A DNA stretch of 64,000 nt. Source: Limnohabitans radicicola (lineage in GTDB: Bacteria; Pseudomonadota; Gammaproteobacteria; Burkholderiales; Burkholderiaceae_C). This document shows positions 26,744 to 34,743 of this stretch, piece after piece; position 1 is the first letter of the stretch; the number at the start of each line of letters is the position of its first letter. The DNA lies in NCBI RefSeq assembly GCF_014837235.1, contig NZ_JACYFT010000002.1, positions 186,001 to 250,000 of the forward strand, in the 5' to 3' direction. The translations under genes were made by a program, and so were the position numbers. Under the pieces are notes generated by a model. It saw only the letters and a program-made list of their open reading frames with translations. It was not told where the DNA came from and searched no databases.

Positions 26744-27073
26744 TCAGCGGATCAGTTCGGCCAGCTTGCCGGTCTTGTCTTTCCACTCTTCGGCGGTGGG
26801 CAGCGGGGCCTTGCGCTTGGTGATGCTCTTCCAGGTGGGCAAGAGGGCCAACTCGGCGTTGATTTTGGTCATGTGCTGCTGGTCAGCCGGCAGGTCTTCC
26901 TCGGCGTAGATGGCGTTGACCGGGCACTCGGGGATGCACACGGCGCAGTCGATGCACTCATCGGGGTCGATGGTCAGGAAGTTAGGGCCTTCGCGGAAGC
27001 AGTCCACAGGGCAAACGTCCACACAGTCGGTGTACTTGCACTGGATACAGGATTCGGAAACAACGTGGGTCAT
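26744..27073 (-). CDS. fdxA: Ferredoxin FdxA (7Fe-8S type)
   Basis: A 109-residue ferredoxin of the Azotobacter ferredoxin I type. The N-terminus ([19 protein letters not shown]) and the second motif ([12 protein letters not shown]) give ligands for one 3Fe-4S and one 4Fe-4S cluster. It is followed seven bases later by a ferredoxin reductase and comes after cysN in the same direction. This suggests it carries electrons to sulfite reductase, since no flavoprotein subunit CysJ is present; this link is inferred from the gene order. Confidence 0.95.
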   Translation of the reverse strand: MTHVVSESCIQCKYTDCVDVCPVDCFREGPNFLTIDPDECIDCAVCIPECPVNAIYAEEDLPADQQHMTKINAELALLPTWKSITKRKAPLPTAEEWKDKTGKLAELIR

Positions 27074-27096
27074 GATGGACTCGGAAAATGGGCTGT

Positions 27097-27114
27097 GCGC
27101 TGCACGTGCAGCGC
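27097..27114. terminator. Hairpin between cysN and fdxA
   Basis: A perfect 18-base palindrome, GCGCTGCAC/GTGCAGCGC, sits in the 64-base gap after cysN. No T tract follows on the minus strand, so it would act as an mRNA-stabilising or weak attenuating hairpin more than a classic terminator. Confidence 0.4.
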
Positions 27115-27137
27115 CAAACCCGTGATTTTAAAGGAGA

Positions 27138-28418
27138 TCAGTTCACCAGCACGGCGCCTGAGGTCTTGTGGCTGGCCGTGTCCACCAGCACCAGCGCACC
27201 CAGGATGCGCGACTGCGTGAATGGCAGAGTGACCAGCGGCTCCTGCAGGGCCAGGGTGACGTGGCCGATGGCGTTGGGCGCCAGCTCGGTGGCTTCTTCT
27301 TCGGCCAGGGTGTTGACGTTGAGGCGGTGCACCACGCGTTGCACTTTGGCCTTGACCCAGCGGTGACCGTGCAGCGCCCAATACAGGCGCCCAGCGACCA
27401 GGGGTTCGTCGTCCATCCAGGCGATGGTGGTGCTCAGCTGGCGCTGACCTTCGGGTGCGCCTTCGGCTGCCAAGAGCCAGTCGCCACGCGACACATCCAC
27501 CTCGCGGTCGAGCACGATGCCTGCGCTGTGGCCTGCAGCCTTGTCCTGCGGCTGGCGGGTGGCCGACAGCACTTGCGACACCACGGCGGTCTGGCCGCTG
27601 GGGAAGACCTTGATGGTTTGGCCCGGCTCGATGCTGCCCGTGGCCACGCGGCCCCAGAACACGCGGCGGCCCTGGGTGGTCACGCCCGAGTCGTGGAACT
27701 TCTCGACCCACTGCACCGGGAAGCTGAAGGCCACATCGGTCTCTGCTGGCGTGACCGGCAAGTCTTCGAGGATGCTCAAAAGGCTGGGGCCGGTGTAGCC
27801 ACACCAGTCGGCTTGGTCGTTGTTCTCGGTGGTGACCACGTTCCAGCCCTTGAGCGCCGACACGGGCACCATGGCGGTGACGGTGATCCCGGCTTCTTGG
27901 GCGAATTTTTCCAGGGCGCCAGCGATGTTCTTGTAGGCCACGGCGGCATCGGCCACGGCGTCGAGCTTGTTGATGGCGAACACGATGGACGGCACGCGCA
28001 GCAGGTTGACCAGCAGCGAATGGCGGCGGGTTTGTGGCAGCAGTTGCAGGTCGGGGTTGGCCCAGTCGAGCTTGATGGCGTCGACCAGCACCACTGCCGC
28101 GTCGGCGCTCGATGCCGCCGTGACCATGTTGCGGGTGTACTGCTCGTGGCCGGGCGCGTCACCGATGATGAACTTGCGCGCTTCGGTGTTGAAGTAGCGG
28201 TAGGCCACATCGATGGTGATGCCTTGCTCGCGCTCGGCGCTCAGGCCGTCGGTCAGCAGGGCCAGATCGGTTTCGCCCGAGCGTTGCACGCCCGCCAGAT
28301 GGTCTTGCAGCACGGCCTTGGTGTCCACCAGCAGGCGGCCGATCAGTGTGCTTTTGCCGTCGTCGACCGAGCCGCAGGTGATGAATTTGAGGGCAGAAAA
28401 GTGTTGGTTGTTGCTCAT
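27138..28418 (-). CDS. cysN: Sulfate adenylyltransferase GTPase subunit
   Basis: CysN is the GTPase that drives CysD to make adenosine 5'-phosphosulfate (APS) from sulfate and ATP. The 426-residue protein has the P-loop GSVDDGKST, the DAPGHEQYTRN switch region and NKLDAV specificity motif, followed by EF-Tu-like beta-barrels. It is not fused to an APS kinase domain (CysC), in line with an APS-using CysH. It is 16 bases after cysD, so the pair is co-translated. Confidence 0.97.
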   Translation of the reverse strand: MSNNQHFSALKFITCGSVDDGKSTLIGRLLVDTKAVLQDHLAGVQRSGETDLALLTDGLSAEREQGITIDVAYRYFNTEARKFIIGDAPGHEQYTRNMVTAASSADAAVVLVDAIKLDWANPDLQLLPQTRRHSLLVNLLRVPSIVFAINKLDAVADAAVAYKNIAGALEKFAQEAGITVTAMVPVSALKGWNVVTTENNDQADWCGYTGPSLLSILEDLPVTPAETDVAFSFPVQWVEKFHDSGVTTQGRRVFWGRVATGSIEPGQTIKVFPSGQTAVVSQVLSATRQPQDKAAGHSAGIVLDREVDVSRGDWLLAAEGAPEGQRQLSTTIAWMDDEPLVAGRLYWALHGHRWVKAKVQRVVHRLNVNTLAEEEATELAPNAIGHVTLALQEPLVTLPFTQSRILGALVLVDTASHKTSGAVLVN

Positions 28419-28434
28419 GTCTTTGGCTCCCTGA

Positions 28435-29370
28435 TCAGAAATAGCCGTCTTTTTTGCGCTTCTCCATCGAAGCCTCGGACGTCTTGTCGTCCATGCGGGT
28501 TGCGCCGCGCTCGCTCACGTCGGCAGCCAGTGTCTCGATCACGATTTGCTCGGGCGTGGCCGCATCGCTCTCCACCGGGCAGGTGCAGGTGATGTCGCCC
28601 ACGGTGCGGAAACGCACATCGCGCAGCACGACTTGCTCGCCGTCCTTGGGGGGGGTCAGCTCGGTCACTGGCACCAAGAGGCCGCGGCGGTCGACCACTT
28701 CGCGCTTGTGGGTGTAGTAGATCGAAGGCAGGGCGATGTTTTCGCGGGCGATGTACTGCCACACATCCAGCTCGGTCCAGTTGGAGATCGGGAACACGCG
28801 GAAGTGCTCGCCCGGCTGCAGGCGGGTGTTGAACAGCGTCCACAGCTCGGGGCGCTGGGCCTTGGGCTGCCACTGGCCAAAGCTGTCGCGGTGCGAAAAG
28901 ATGCGCTCCTTGGCGCGGGCCTTTTCTTCGTCACGGCGGGCACCACCGATCAGCGCGTCAAAGCGGAACTCCTCAATCGCTTCGAGCAGCGTGACCGACT
29001 GGTGCACATTGCGGCTCTCGCCCGGGTGGGCCAGGCGCACGGTGCCGCGTTTCATCGAGTCCTCGACGCTGCGCACGATCAGCTCGGCCCCCAGCTCCTT
29101 GGCACGGAAGTCACGGAAATCGGTCACCTCAGGGAAGTTGTGCCCGGTGTCGATCATCAACAGCGGGTAGGGCAGGCGACCTGCGCCAAACGCCTTCTCG
29201 GCGCACTTGAGCATGACCAGCGAGTCCTTGCCGCCCGAAAACAGCAGGGCGGGGCGCTCGAAAGCGGCGGCGACTTCGCGCAGGATGAAAATGGTTTCTT
29301 CTTCCAGCGCGTCCAGGTGGCTGTTGCTCAGGGTGTGCAACTCGTTTTGTGTCATGGCGTTCATGTTCAT
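28435..29370 (-). CDS. cysD: Sulfate adenylyltransferase subunit 2
   Basis: CysD is the PP-loop ATP pyrophosphatase that adenylates sulfate with CysN. The 311-residue protein has the SGGKDSLVMLKC loop, DTGHNFPEV and the GGARRDEEKARAKERIFS segment. Three in-frame methionines occur in the first six codons, so the exact start is uncertain. The gene lies 140 bases after cysH, an unusually wide gap for this operon, which holds a large inverted repeat. Confidence 0.96.
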   Translation of the reverse strand: MNMNAMTQNELHTLSNSHLDALEEETIFILREVAAAFERPALLFSGGKDSLVMLKCAEKAFGAGRLPYPLLMIDTGHNFPEVTDFRDFRAKELGAELIVRSVEDSMKRGTVRLAHPGESRNVHQSVTLLEAIEEFRFDALIGGARRDEEKARAKERIFSHRDSFGQWQPKAQRPELWTLFNTRLQPGEHFRVFPISNWTELDVWQYIARENIALPSIYYTHKREVVDRRGLLVPVTELTPPKDGEQVVLRDVRFRTVGDITCTCPVESDAATPEQIVIETLAADVSERGATRMDDKTSEASMEKRKKDGYF

Positions 29371-29423
29371 TGCTCTTTAAATGCGGTCAAGGAGACGTCC
29401 AAAATATCCAAAGGCGATCGACT

Positions 29424-29499
29424 TGATGTGTGGGGCGCGGGAGGCGACGATGTGTGGCGCGAAGCGACTTCTGAGGAGCCTGCCGCGCCCCACACATCA
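29424..29499. repeat. Long inverted repeat between cysH and cysD
   Basis: Two 17-base arms (29424-29440 and 29483-29499; TGATGTGTGGGGCGCGG and its complement) flank a 42-base loop. The loop holds a partial third copy of the arm (GATGTGTGGCGCG at 29449-29461). The structure fills the only large gap in the sulfate operon. It could be a terminator-like or processing hairpin, or a small mobile palindrome; no T tract follows on the minus strand. Confidence 0.6.
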
Positions 29500-29510
29500 C
29501 ACCCCAAAAA

Positions 29511-30266
29511 TCATTGCTTAACGTGCAGTCCACATTCTTTGGCCGCCTCGTCCTCCCACCACCAGCGCCCGGCGCGGAACTCCTCGCCCAGACTGATGGC
29601 CCGCGTGCATGGCGCGCAACCGATGCTCGGGAAAAACTGATCGTGCAGCGGGTTGTAGTCCACCTGGTGCGTGGCGATGTAGTGCCACACATCCCCCCAT
29701 GTCCATTTGGCCAAAGGGTTGAACTTGTACAGCGACTTGGTGGCCACTTCGCTCTCGTCGAGCAAAGGTACCTCGGCCCGGGCAGCGGACTGCTCCTGGC
29801 GCAGACCCGTGATCCAGGCCTTTTGGCCCTTGAGCGCACGACCCAGAGGCTCCATCTTGCGCACGCCGCAGCATTCCTTGCGCAGCTCGATCGTTTTGTA
29901 AATCGCGTCCTGGCCACGCTCGCGCACGAACCGGATCACCGACTCCTGCGCCGGGCGGAAGACGTTGATCGGCGCACGCGAATGCGCCTGGGTGCGCTCC
30001 AGCAGGGCCAGGGTTTCGGTGTGCAGTGCGCCGGTCTCCAGCACAAAGACCGGAATGTCCAATTGCAAGCCGTTGATGAGGTGCGTGATCACCACATCCT
30101 CGGCGCCCAGGCTGGACGCCTGCGTCACGGGGGCAAATTCGGCCGCAGCGCGCTGCAGCAGCGCCTCGGTCTCGGCCAGCTTGGCGGCAAAGTCGGGGCT
30201 GGCTTGGGCGTGCAGCTCGGTGGCTTTGGCCGGGGCGTTGCGCGAAGAAATCAGGCTGGAGGACAT
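29511..30266 (-). CDS. cysH: Adenylylsulfate (APS) reductase
   Basis: A 251-residue CysH that reduces APS to sulfite with thioredoxin or glutathione. The four cysteines of a [4Fe-4S] cluster are visible as KECCGVRK and GCAPCTR, which marks the APS-specific type and not the PAPS-specific enteric one; this fits the missing CysC kinase. The KECGLH C-terminal catalytic cysteine is present. The ATG at 30266 shares one base with the stop of the DUF934 gene (TGATG). Confidence 0.94.
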   Translation of the reverse strand: MSSSLISSRNAPAKATELHAQASPDFAAKLAETEALLQRAAAEFAPVTQASSLGAEDVVITHLINGLQLDIPVFVLETGALHTETLALLERTQAHSRAPINVFRPAQESVIRFVRERGQDAIYKTIELRKECCGVRKMEPLGRALKGQKAWITGLRQEQSAARAEVPLLDESEVATKSLYKFNPLAKWTWGDVWHYIATHQVDYNPLHDQFFPSIGCAPCTRAISLGEEFRAGRWWWEDEAAKECGLHVKQ

Positions 30267-30643
30267 CACGCGGCCTTGGCAAAGTGCGGTTGCGTGTCCA
30301 CGGCCGAACCTTGGTAGAAGCCGGCATAGCGGTCCAGCTGGCGCTGGGCGGCGCTGGCATCCACACCCTCCTTGAGCACAGCCACGTCAAAGCCAGTGCG
30401 CTGCATTTGCACCAACTGGTCGATCAGCACATCGCCCGTGGCGCGCAGCTCGCCCGCAAAGCGCAGGCGGCGGCGCAGCAAAAAGGCCTGGCTGTAGGCG
30501 CGGCCATCGGTGAAGGCCGGAAACTGCAGGTCGATGCGGGTCACGCCACTCAGGTCGAGCGTGCGGGGGTCCACGTCGTTGGCCAGCGTGAGGACGGCCG
30601 GTGATTCAGCGGTTTGGTGTTCTTGTGCGGTGATGATTTTCAT
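30266..30643 (-). CDS. DUF934 sulfur-assimilation-linked protein
   Basis: A 125-residue cytoplasmic protein of the DUF934 family, with the typical block FTDGRAYSQAFLLRRRLRFAGELRATGDVLIDQL. It has no cysteine, no signal peptide and no known catalytic motif. In pseudomonads and Burkholderiales the gene is regularly set between cysI and cysH, and here it is translationally coupled to cysH and 18 bases after cysI. A role in sulfite reduction (assembly, siroheme delivery or electron transfer) is inferred only from this gene order. Confidence 0.85.
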   Translation of the reverse strand: MKIITAQEHQTAESPAVLTLANDVDPRTLDLSGVTRIDLQFPAFTDGRAYSQAFLLRRRLRFAGELRATGDVLIDQLVQMQRTGFDVAVLKEGVDASAAQRQLDRYAGFYQGSAVDTQPHFAKAA

Positions 30644-30661
30644 GTCGTGTTCTCCCTGCGT

Positions 30662-32473
30662 TCAGACCGTTTCGGCGTCTGCAGCCGGGTGGCGTGCGGC
30701 ATTGGCTGCGGCCTTGAACGGCTCGTGGCCGACGCGGCGCAGCGTCTCGATGAAGGCTTCCTGCTTGCCGTGGCCAGTGCTCACGCGCAGCTGCTTGTAG
30801 GTGTCCAGAATGGCTTCGATCACATCGGGCACTTCAAACGAAGAGAACGACGGGCCAACCACCTTGCCGGGTGTGGCTGCGCCGGACAGGTCCTTGCCGT
30901 CCGAGCCACCCAGCGTGACCTGGTACCACTCCTTGCCGTCTTTATCGACCCCCAAAATGCCGATGTGGCCCGAGTGGTGGTGACCACAGGAGTTGATGCA
31001 GCCGCTGATGTGGAAGTCGATGTGGCCCAGGTCTTCCAGTTCGTCCAGGTCCTGGTAGCGCTCGGTGATGGCGCTGGCCGTGGGGATGGAGCGGGCATTG
31101 GCCAGCGCGCAGTAGTCGCCGCCGGGGCAGGCGATCATGTCGGTCAGCAAACCGATGTTGGGCTGGGCCACGCCCAGCGCCTTGGCTTCGAGCCACAGCG
31201 CGTGCAGCTGGTCCAGACGCACCCAGGGCAGCAGCAGGTTTTGGGTGTGCGAGACGCGGGCTTCGCCTGCAGAATATTTCTCGACCAAGGCTGCGGCCGC
31301 GTCGAGCTGCTCGGCGGTGGCGTCACCGGGGGCGTAGCCCGGACGCTTGAAGGACAGCGAGACGGCGCGCAGCTGCGGGTTGCGGTGCGGGCGCACATTG
31401 CGCGCCAGCCAGCGGGCAAAGGCGGGCGTCTTGGCCGCTTCGATGCTCAGCTGCGCTTCGGCCTGGGCCAACCACTCGTCGGTGCTCTCAGGCAAGTTCA
31501 GTGCAGGGTCGACAAAACCGGCTTTCACACGGTCGAGTTCGGCCTGTGGCAGGGTGTGGGGTGCGCCATCGCGTTCGAGGATTTCGCGGAACTCGGTCTC
31601 GACTTCGTCAAAGTAGCGCTGGCCTTCGGCCTTGACCAGGATCTTGATGCGGGCCTTGTACTTGTTGTCGCGGCGGCCCCAGCGGTTGTAGACGCGCACC
31701 ACGGCTTCAAGGTAGTTCATGATGTCCTGCCAGGGCAGGAATTCGCGGATCACCACGCCGTTGATCGGGGTGCGGCCCATGCCGCCACCCACCAGCACCT
31801 TGAAGCCGACTTCACCGGCCTCGTTCTTGAGCACCTGCAAGCCGACGTCGTGCCAGCCAATGGCAGCGCGGTCTTCTGTGGCACCTGTGATGGCGATCTT
31901 GAACTTGCGCGGCAGGTGCGCGAACTCGGGGTGCAGGGTGCTCCACTGGCGGATCAGCTCGGCATACGGGCGCGGATCGACCACTTCGTCCACCGCCACA
32001 CCGGCCAGCTCGTCGGTGGTGGTGTTGCGGATGCAGTTGCCGCTGGTCTGGATGCCGTGCATGTTCACGGTGGCCAGCAACTCCATCACATCGGCCGACT
32101 TGGACAGCGGAATCCAGTTGAACTGCACGTTCTGGCGTGTGGTGAAGTGGCCGTAGTTGGTGGTCAGCTTGGGGGCCAGGCCAGGGAGCTTGTCTTGCGT
32201 GGCCTGGGCTTCAGCCAGCAGGGCAGCATCGGGCGTGTCGTAGTCGCGTGCGATCTTGGCCAGCACTTTGAGTTGGGCCGCATTGATTTCGCCATAGGGC
32301 ACAGCCACGCGCAGCATGGGCGCGTAGCGCTGCACATACCAGCCGTTTTGCAGACGCAGGGGGCGAAACTGGTCGTCGCTCAGTTGACCGGCCTGCCAGC
32401 GCTCGAGTTGGTCTCGGTGCTCTGCAGCGCGGGCGCGCACAAAGGCTTTGTCAAATTCGGTGTACTGGTACAT
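30662..32473 (-). CDS. cysI: Sulfite reductase hemoprotein (ferredoxin/NirA-like)
   Basis: A 603-residue nitrite/sulfite reductase that reduces sulfite to sulfide by six electrons. It has both half-repeats, ending in the siroheme/[4Fe-4S] ligand motifs CPGGDYC and GCINSCGHHH. A long insertion with acidic segments and a final domain of about 50 residues follow. No cysJ or cysG is near, so the electron donor is probably ferredoxin (FdxA is six genes downstream). It could also act on nitrite, but the cys context favours sulfite. The gene is 21 bases after the TauE-like exporter. Confidence 0.95.
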   Translation of the reverse strand: MYQYTEFDKAFVRARAAEHRDQLERWQAGQLSDDQFRPLRLQNGWYVQRYAPMLRVAVPYGEINAAQLKVLAKIARDYDTPDAALLAEAQATQDKLPGLAPKLTTNYGHFTTRQNVQFNWIPLSKSADVMELLATVNMHGIQTSGNCIRNTTTDELAGVAVDEVVDPRPYAELIRQWSTLHPEFAHLPRKFKIAITGATEDRAAIGWHDVGLQVLKNEAGEVGFKVLVGGGMGRTPINGVVIREFLPWQDIMNYLEAVVRVYNRWGRRDNKYKARIKILVKAEGQRYFDEVETEFREILERDGAPHTLPQAELDRVKAGFVDPALNLPESTDEWLAQAEAQLSIEAAKTPAFARWLARNVRPHRNPQLRAVSLSFKRPGYAPGDATAEQLDAAAALVEKYSAGEARVSHTQNLLLPWVRLDQLHALWLEAKALGVAQPNIGLLTDMIACPGGDYCALANARSIPTASAITERYQDLDELEDLGHIDFHISGCINSCGHHHSGHIGILGVDKDGKEWYQVTLGGSDGKDLSGAATPGKVVGPSFSSFEVPDVIEAILDTYKQLRVSTGHGKQEAFIETLRRVGHEPFKAAANAARHPAADAETV

Positions 32474-32494
32474 AGGCGTCGGGTGTGAGAAAAA

Positions 32495-33286
32495 TCAGAT
32501 CAGGACGAGCTTGGTGCCGGCCCATGCCAGCAGCACGGACAGCAAGGAGCGGATCACGCGGTCAGGCGTGTGGTGGGTCAGGCGCGAGCCCAGCCAGATG
32601 CCGGGGATCGACCCGGTCAGCAGCTTGGCCAGCAAAGGCCAGTCCACCGAACCGAGAGACGCATGGCCCAGACCTGCCACCAAGGTCAGTGGCACGGCAT
32701 AGGCGATGTCGGCCGCCACGATGCGCGGCAAAGGCAGCAGAGGATACAGCACCATCAGCACCGTCACGCCGATGGCGCCAGCACCCACCGAGGTCAGTGT
32801 GACGAGGGTGCCGATGAGGGCACCAAACAGTAAAGGCAGGCTCCAGTGGCGGGGCGTGGTGGCGCGGGCTTCGTCCTCGGCGGCCAGTTGGCGGGGCACC
32901 TGCTTGCCGCGCACGGCCTTGTAGAGCATGGCTGCAGCCGTCAGCAGCAGGGCCACGCCCAGCGTGCTGGTCATCAGGGCCTGCACCTTGGGGTCGGCCG
33001 GGCCCACCCAGCGCAAAACGCCGATCGTCACCAGGCAGGCCGGGATACTGCCCGCACTCAGCAGCCCCACCACACGCCAGGGCACGATGCGCTGGCGGGC
33101 AAAACTCACGGTGCCCCCCAGCTTGGTGAAGGCCGCAAACAGCAGATCGGTGCCTACAGCCATGTAGGGCTTCACGCCAAAGAAAAAGATCAAGAGCGGC
33201 GTCATCAGCGAGCCGCCGCCCACCCCCGTCAGGCCGACGATGGTGCCGACAAAGAAACCCGCAAAGACATAGCCCAGATCGATCAT
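32495..33286 (-). CDS. TauE/SafE-family sulfite/anion exporter
   Basis: A 263-residue membrane protein with seven to eight predicted helices, beginning MIDLGYVFAGFFVGTIVGLTGVGGGSLMTP, the family's GxGGG(S/N) signature, with a second repeat late in the protein (TSVGAGAIGVTVL). TauE-type carriers move sulfite, sulfoacetate or other sulfur anions. As first gene of the cys operon it may relieve sulfite excess or take up sulfate. The ATG at 33286 has no Shine-Dalgarno sequence, but a strong promoter-like element ends seven bases upstream, so the mRNA may be leaderless. Confidence 0.85.
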   Translation of the reverse strand: MIDLGYVFAGFFVGTIVGLTGVGGGSLMTPLLIFFFGVKPYMAVGTDLLFAAFTKLGGTVSFARQRIVPWRVVGLLSAGSIPACLVTIGVLRWVGPADPKVQALMTSTLGVALLLTAAAMLYKAVRGKQVPRQLAAEDEARATTPRHWSLPLLFGALIGTLVTLTSVGAGAIGVTVLMVLYPLLPLPRIVAADIAYAVPLTLVAGLGHASLGSVDWPLLAKLLTGSIPGIWLGSRLTHHTPDRVIRSLLSVLLAWAGTKLVLI

Positions 33287-33293
33287 GGCGGCG

Positions 33294-33337
33294 ACTGTAG
33301 CCGCTCTTTATGCCAAAACAAACGATTTATTCGTTGT
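33294..33337 (-). promoter_or_regulatory. Promoter and LysR-type box of cys operon
   Basis: On the minus strand: ACAAC-N7-TCGTTTG (33319-33337; inner dyad AACGA-N5-TCGTT), overlapping a -35-like TTGTTT (33316-33321), a 16-base spacer and a -10-like TACAGT (33294-33299), then seven bases to the ATG. The same arrangement occurs at 54743-54793. CysB is the likely activator (inferred); no cysB gene lies in the window. Confidence 0.6.
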
Positions 33338-33391
33338 AGATATATTCCAAATGAGCATAAGAGGCCTTGGGCGTCGCCTCACTGGGGCCCT

Positions 33392-34639
33392 TTAGCCGGG
33401 CAGGGGCTGGGTGCGCTCGGCCATGATCCGGGCCGAAGGCTGCACGTTCATGGTCATCTGGAACAGGCCCGCGGCCAGGCCAATGGCCACTGCGCCTTGC
33501 CAGGCCAGGTCGTAATTTCCCACGCGGCTGTAAATCACCCCGCCGCCCCAGGCCCCGATGAAGGAGCCCACCTGGTGGCTGAAAAACGCCACCCCCGACA
33601 AGGTGGCCATGTAGCGCAGCCCGAACAAATGGATGACCAGGCCCGACACCAGCGGCACCACGCCCAGCCACAGCGTGCCCATGGCGGCGGCAAACACCAG
33701 GGTGCTGGTCGGGGAGGGTGGCGTCATGAAATACAGCTCAATGAACAGCGAGCGCAGCACATAGATGCCGCCCAGCAGCACCCGCTTGGAATACAGCCCG
33801 CCCAGCCAGCCAAACAGGTAGGAGCCCAGCACGTTGAACAGGCCCACCAGCGCCAGGGCGGTGCTGCCCACGCTGGGGTCGATGCCGCAAATGTCCAGAT
33901 AGGTGGGCAAGTGTGTGGTGATGAACACCAGTTGCAGGCCGCACACAAAAAAGGCGATGGCCAGCACCAGGTAGCCCCGGTGGCCCAGGGCCTCGCGCAC
34001 CGCTTCGCCCACGGTTTGCGAGGCGCCCAAAGGCGCAGGCACCTCGATCTGGTCGGCCCGGCTGGCCATGAAGGCGGCGGGCACCATGACCGCTGCCAGC
34101 CCCAGGAAACCGATCAGGGCCGCCTGCCAGCCCGAGCTGCTGATCAGGTGTTGCGCCATGGGCGAGGCCAGGGTCAGCCCCAGCGAGCCCAGCGCCGACA
34201 CCGAACCCATGGCCATGCTGCGCTTGAGCGGCGAGACCGCCTTGGCCGTCACGCTCATGGCGATGTTGGACGCAGTGCACGACAGCGCCAGGCCCACACA
34301 CAGGCCCATGCCCAGCGTCACACTCCAGGCCGAGGTGGCCGTCAGCGCCAAAGCCAGGCCCAGGCCATAAACCGCCACCCCCATCAGCGCCACGGGCCGG
34401 GCGCCGTGTCGGTCGGCCAGGATGCCCACGAAAGGCTGCGTGGCCCCCCAGACGATGTTTTGGATGGCGATGGCCAGCGAAAAATCGGCCGCCGTGATGC
34501 CGATGTCGCGGATCATGTGCGGTTGCAGGAGGCCAAAACTCTGGCGCATGCCCATGGCCAGACTCAGCATCAAGGCCGCGCCGCCTAGGATCCATGCCAC
34601 CTGGTAGCGGGACAAGTCGGTTTGTTTCATCACACCCAT
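33392..34639 (-). CDS. MFS transporter
   Basis: A 415-residue protein with about twelve transmembrane helices. The motif between helices 2 and 3 (GILADRHGARPVALMG) is the classic major facilitator GxxxDRxGRR pattern. The WILGGAALMLSLAMGMRQSFGLL start resembles the oxalate/formate antiporter-like branch. The substrate cannot be assigned. Start at 34639 or three codons later (34630). It is divergent from the amino-acid-type binding protein and may share control with it. Confidence 0.85.
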   Translation of the reverse strand: MGVMKQTDLSRYQVAWILGGAALMLSLAMGMRQSFGLLQPHMIRDIGITAADFSLAIAIQNIVWGATQPFVGILADRHGARPVALMGVAVYGLGLALALTATSAWSVTLGMGLCVGLALSCTASNIAMSVTAKAVSPLKRSMAMGSVSALGSLGLTLASPMAQHLISSSGWQAALIGFLGLAAVMVPAAFMASRADQIEVPAPLGASQTVGEAVREALGHRGYLVLAIAFFVCGLQLVFITTHLPTYLDICGIDPSVGSTALALVGLFNVLGSYLFGWLGGLYSKRVLLGGIYVLRSLFIELYFMTPPSPTSTLVFAAAMGTLWLGVVPLVSGLVIHLFGLRYMATLSGVAFFSHQVGSFIGAWGGGVIYSRVGNYDLAWQGAVAIGLAAGLFQMTMNVQPSARIMAERTQPLPG

Positions 34640-34743
34640 TATTGGGCGTTGTTCTGCCCCGGTCAGCCCTTGTGCGACACCCTTTTCCGGTGCACCGTGG
34701 GGCTGTCACATTGGTGATAGAGTCTCGGCTTTTGGAGAGAACC

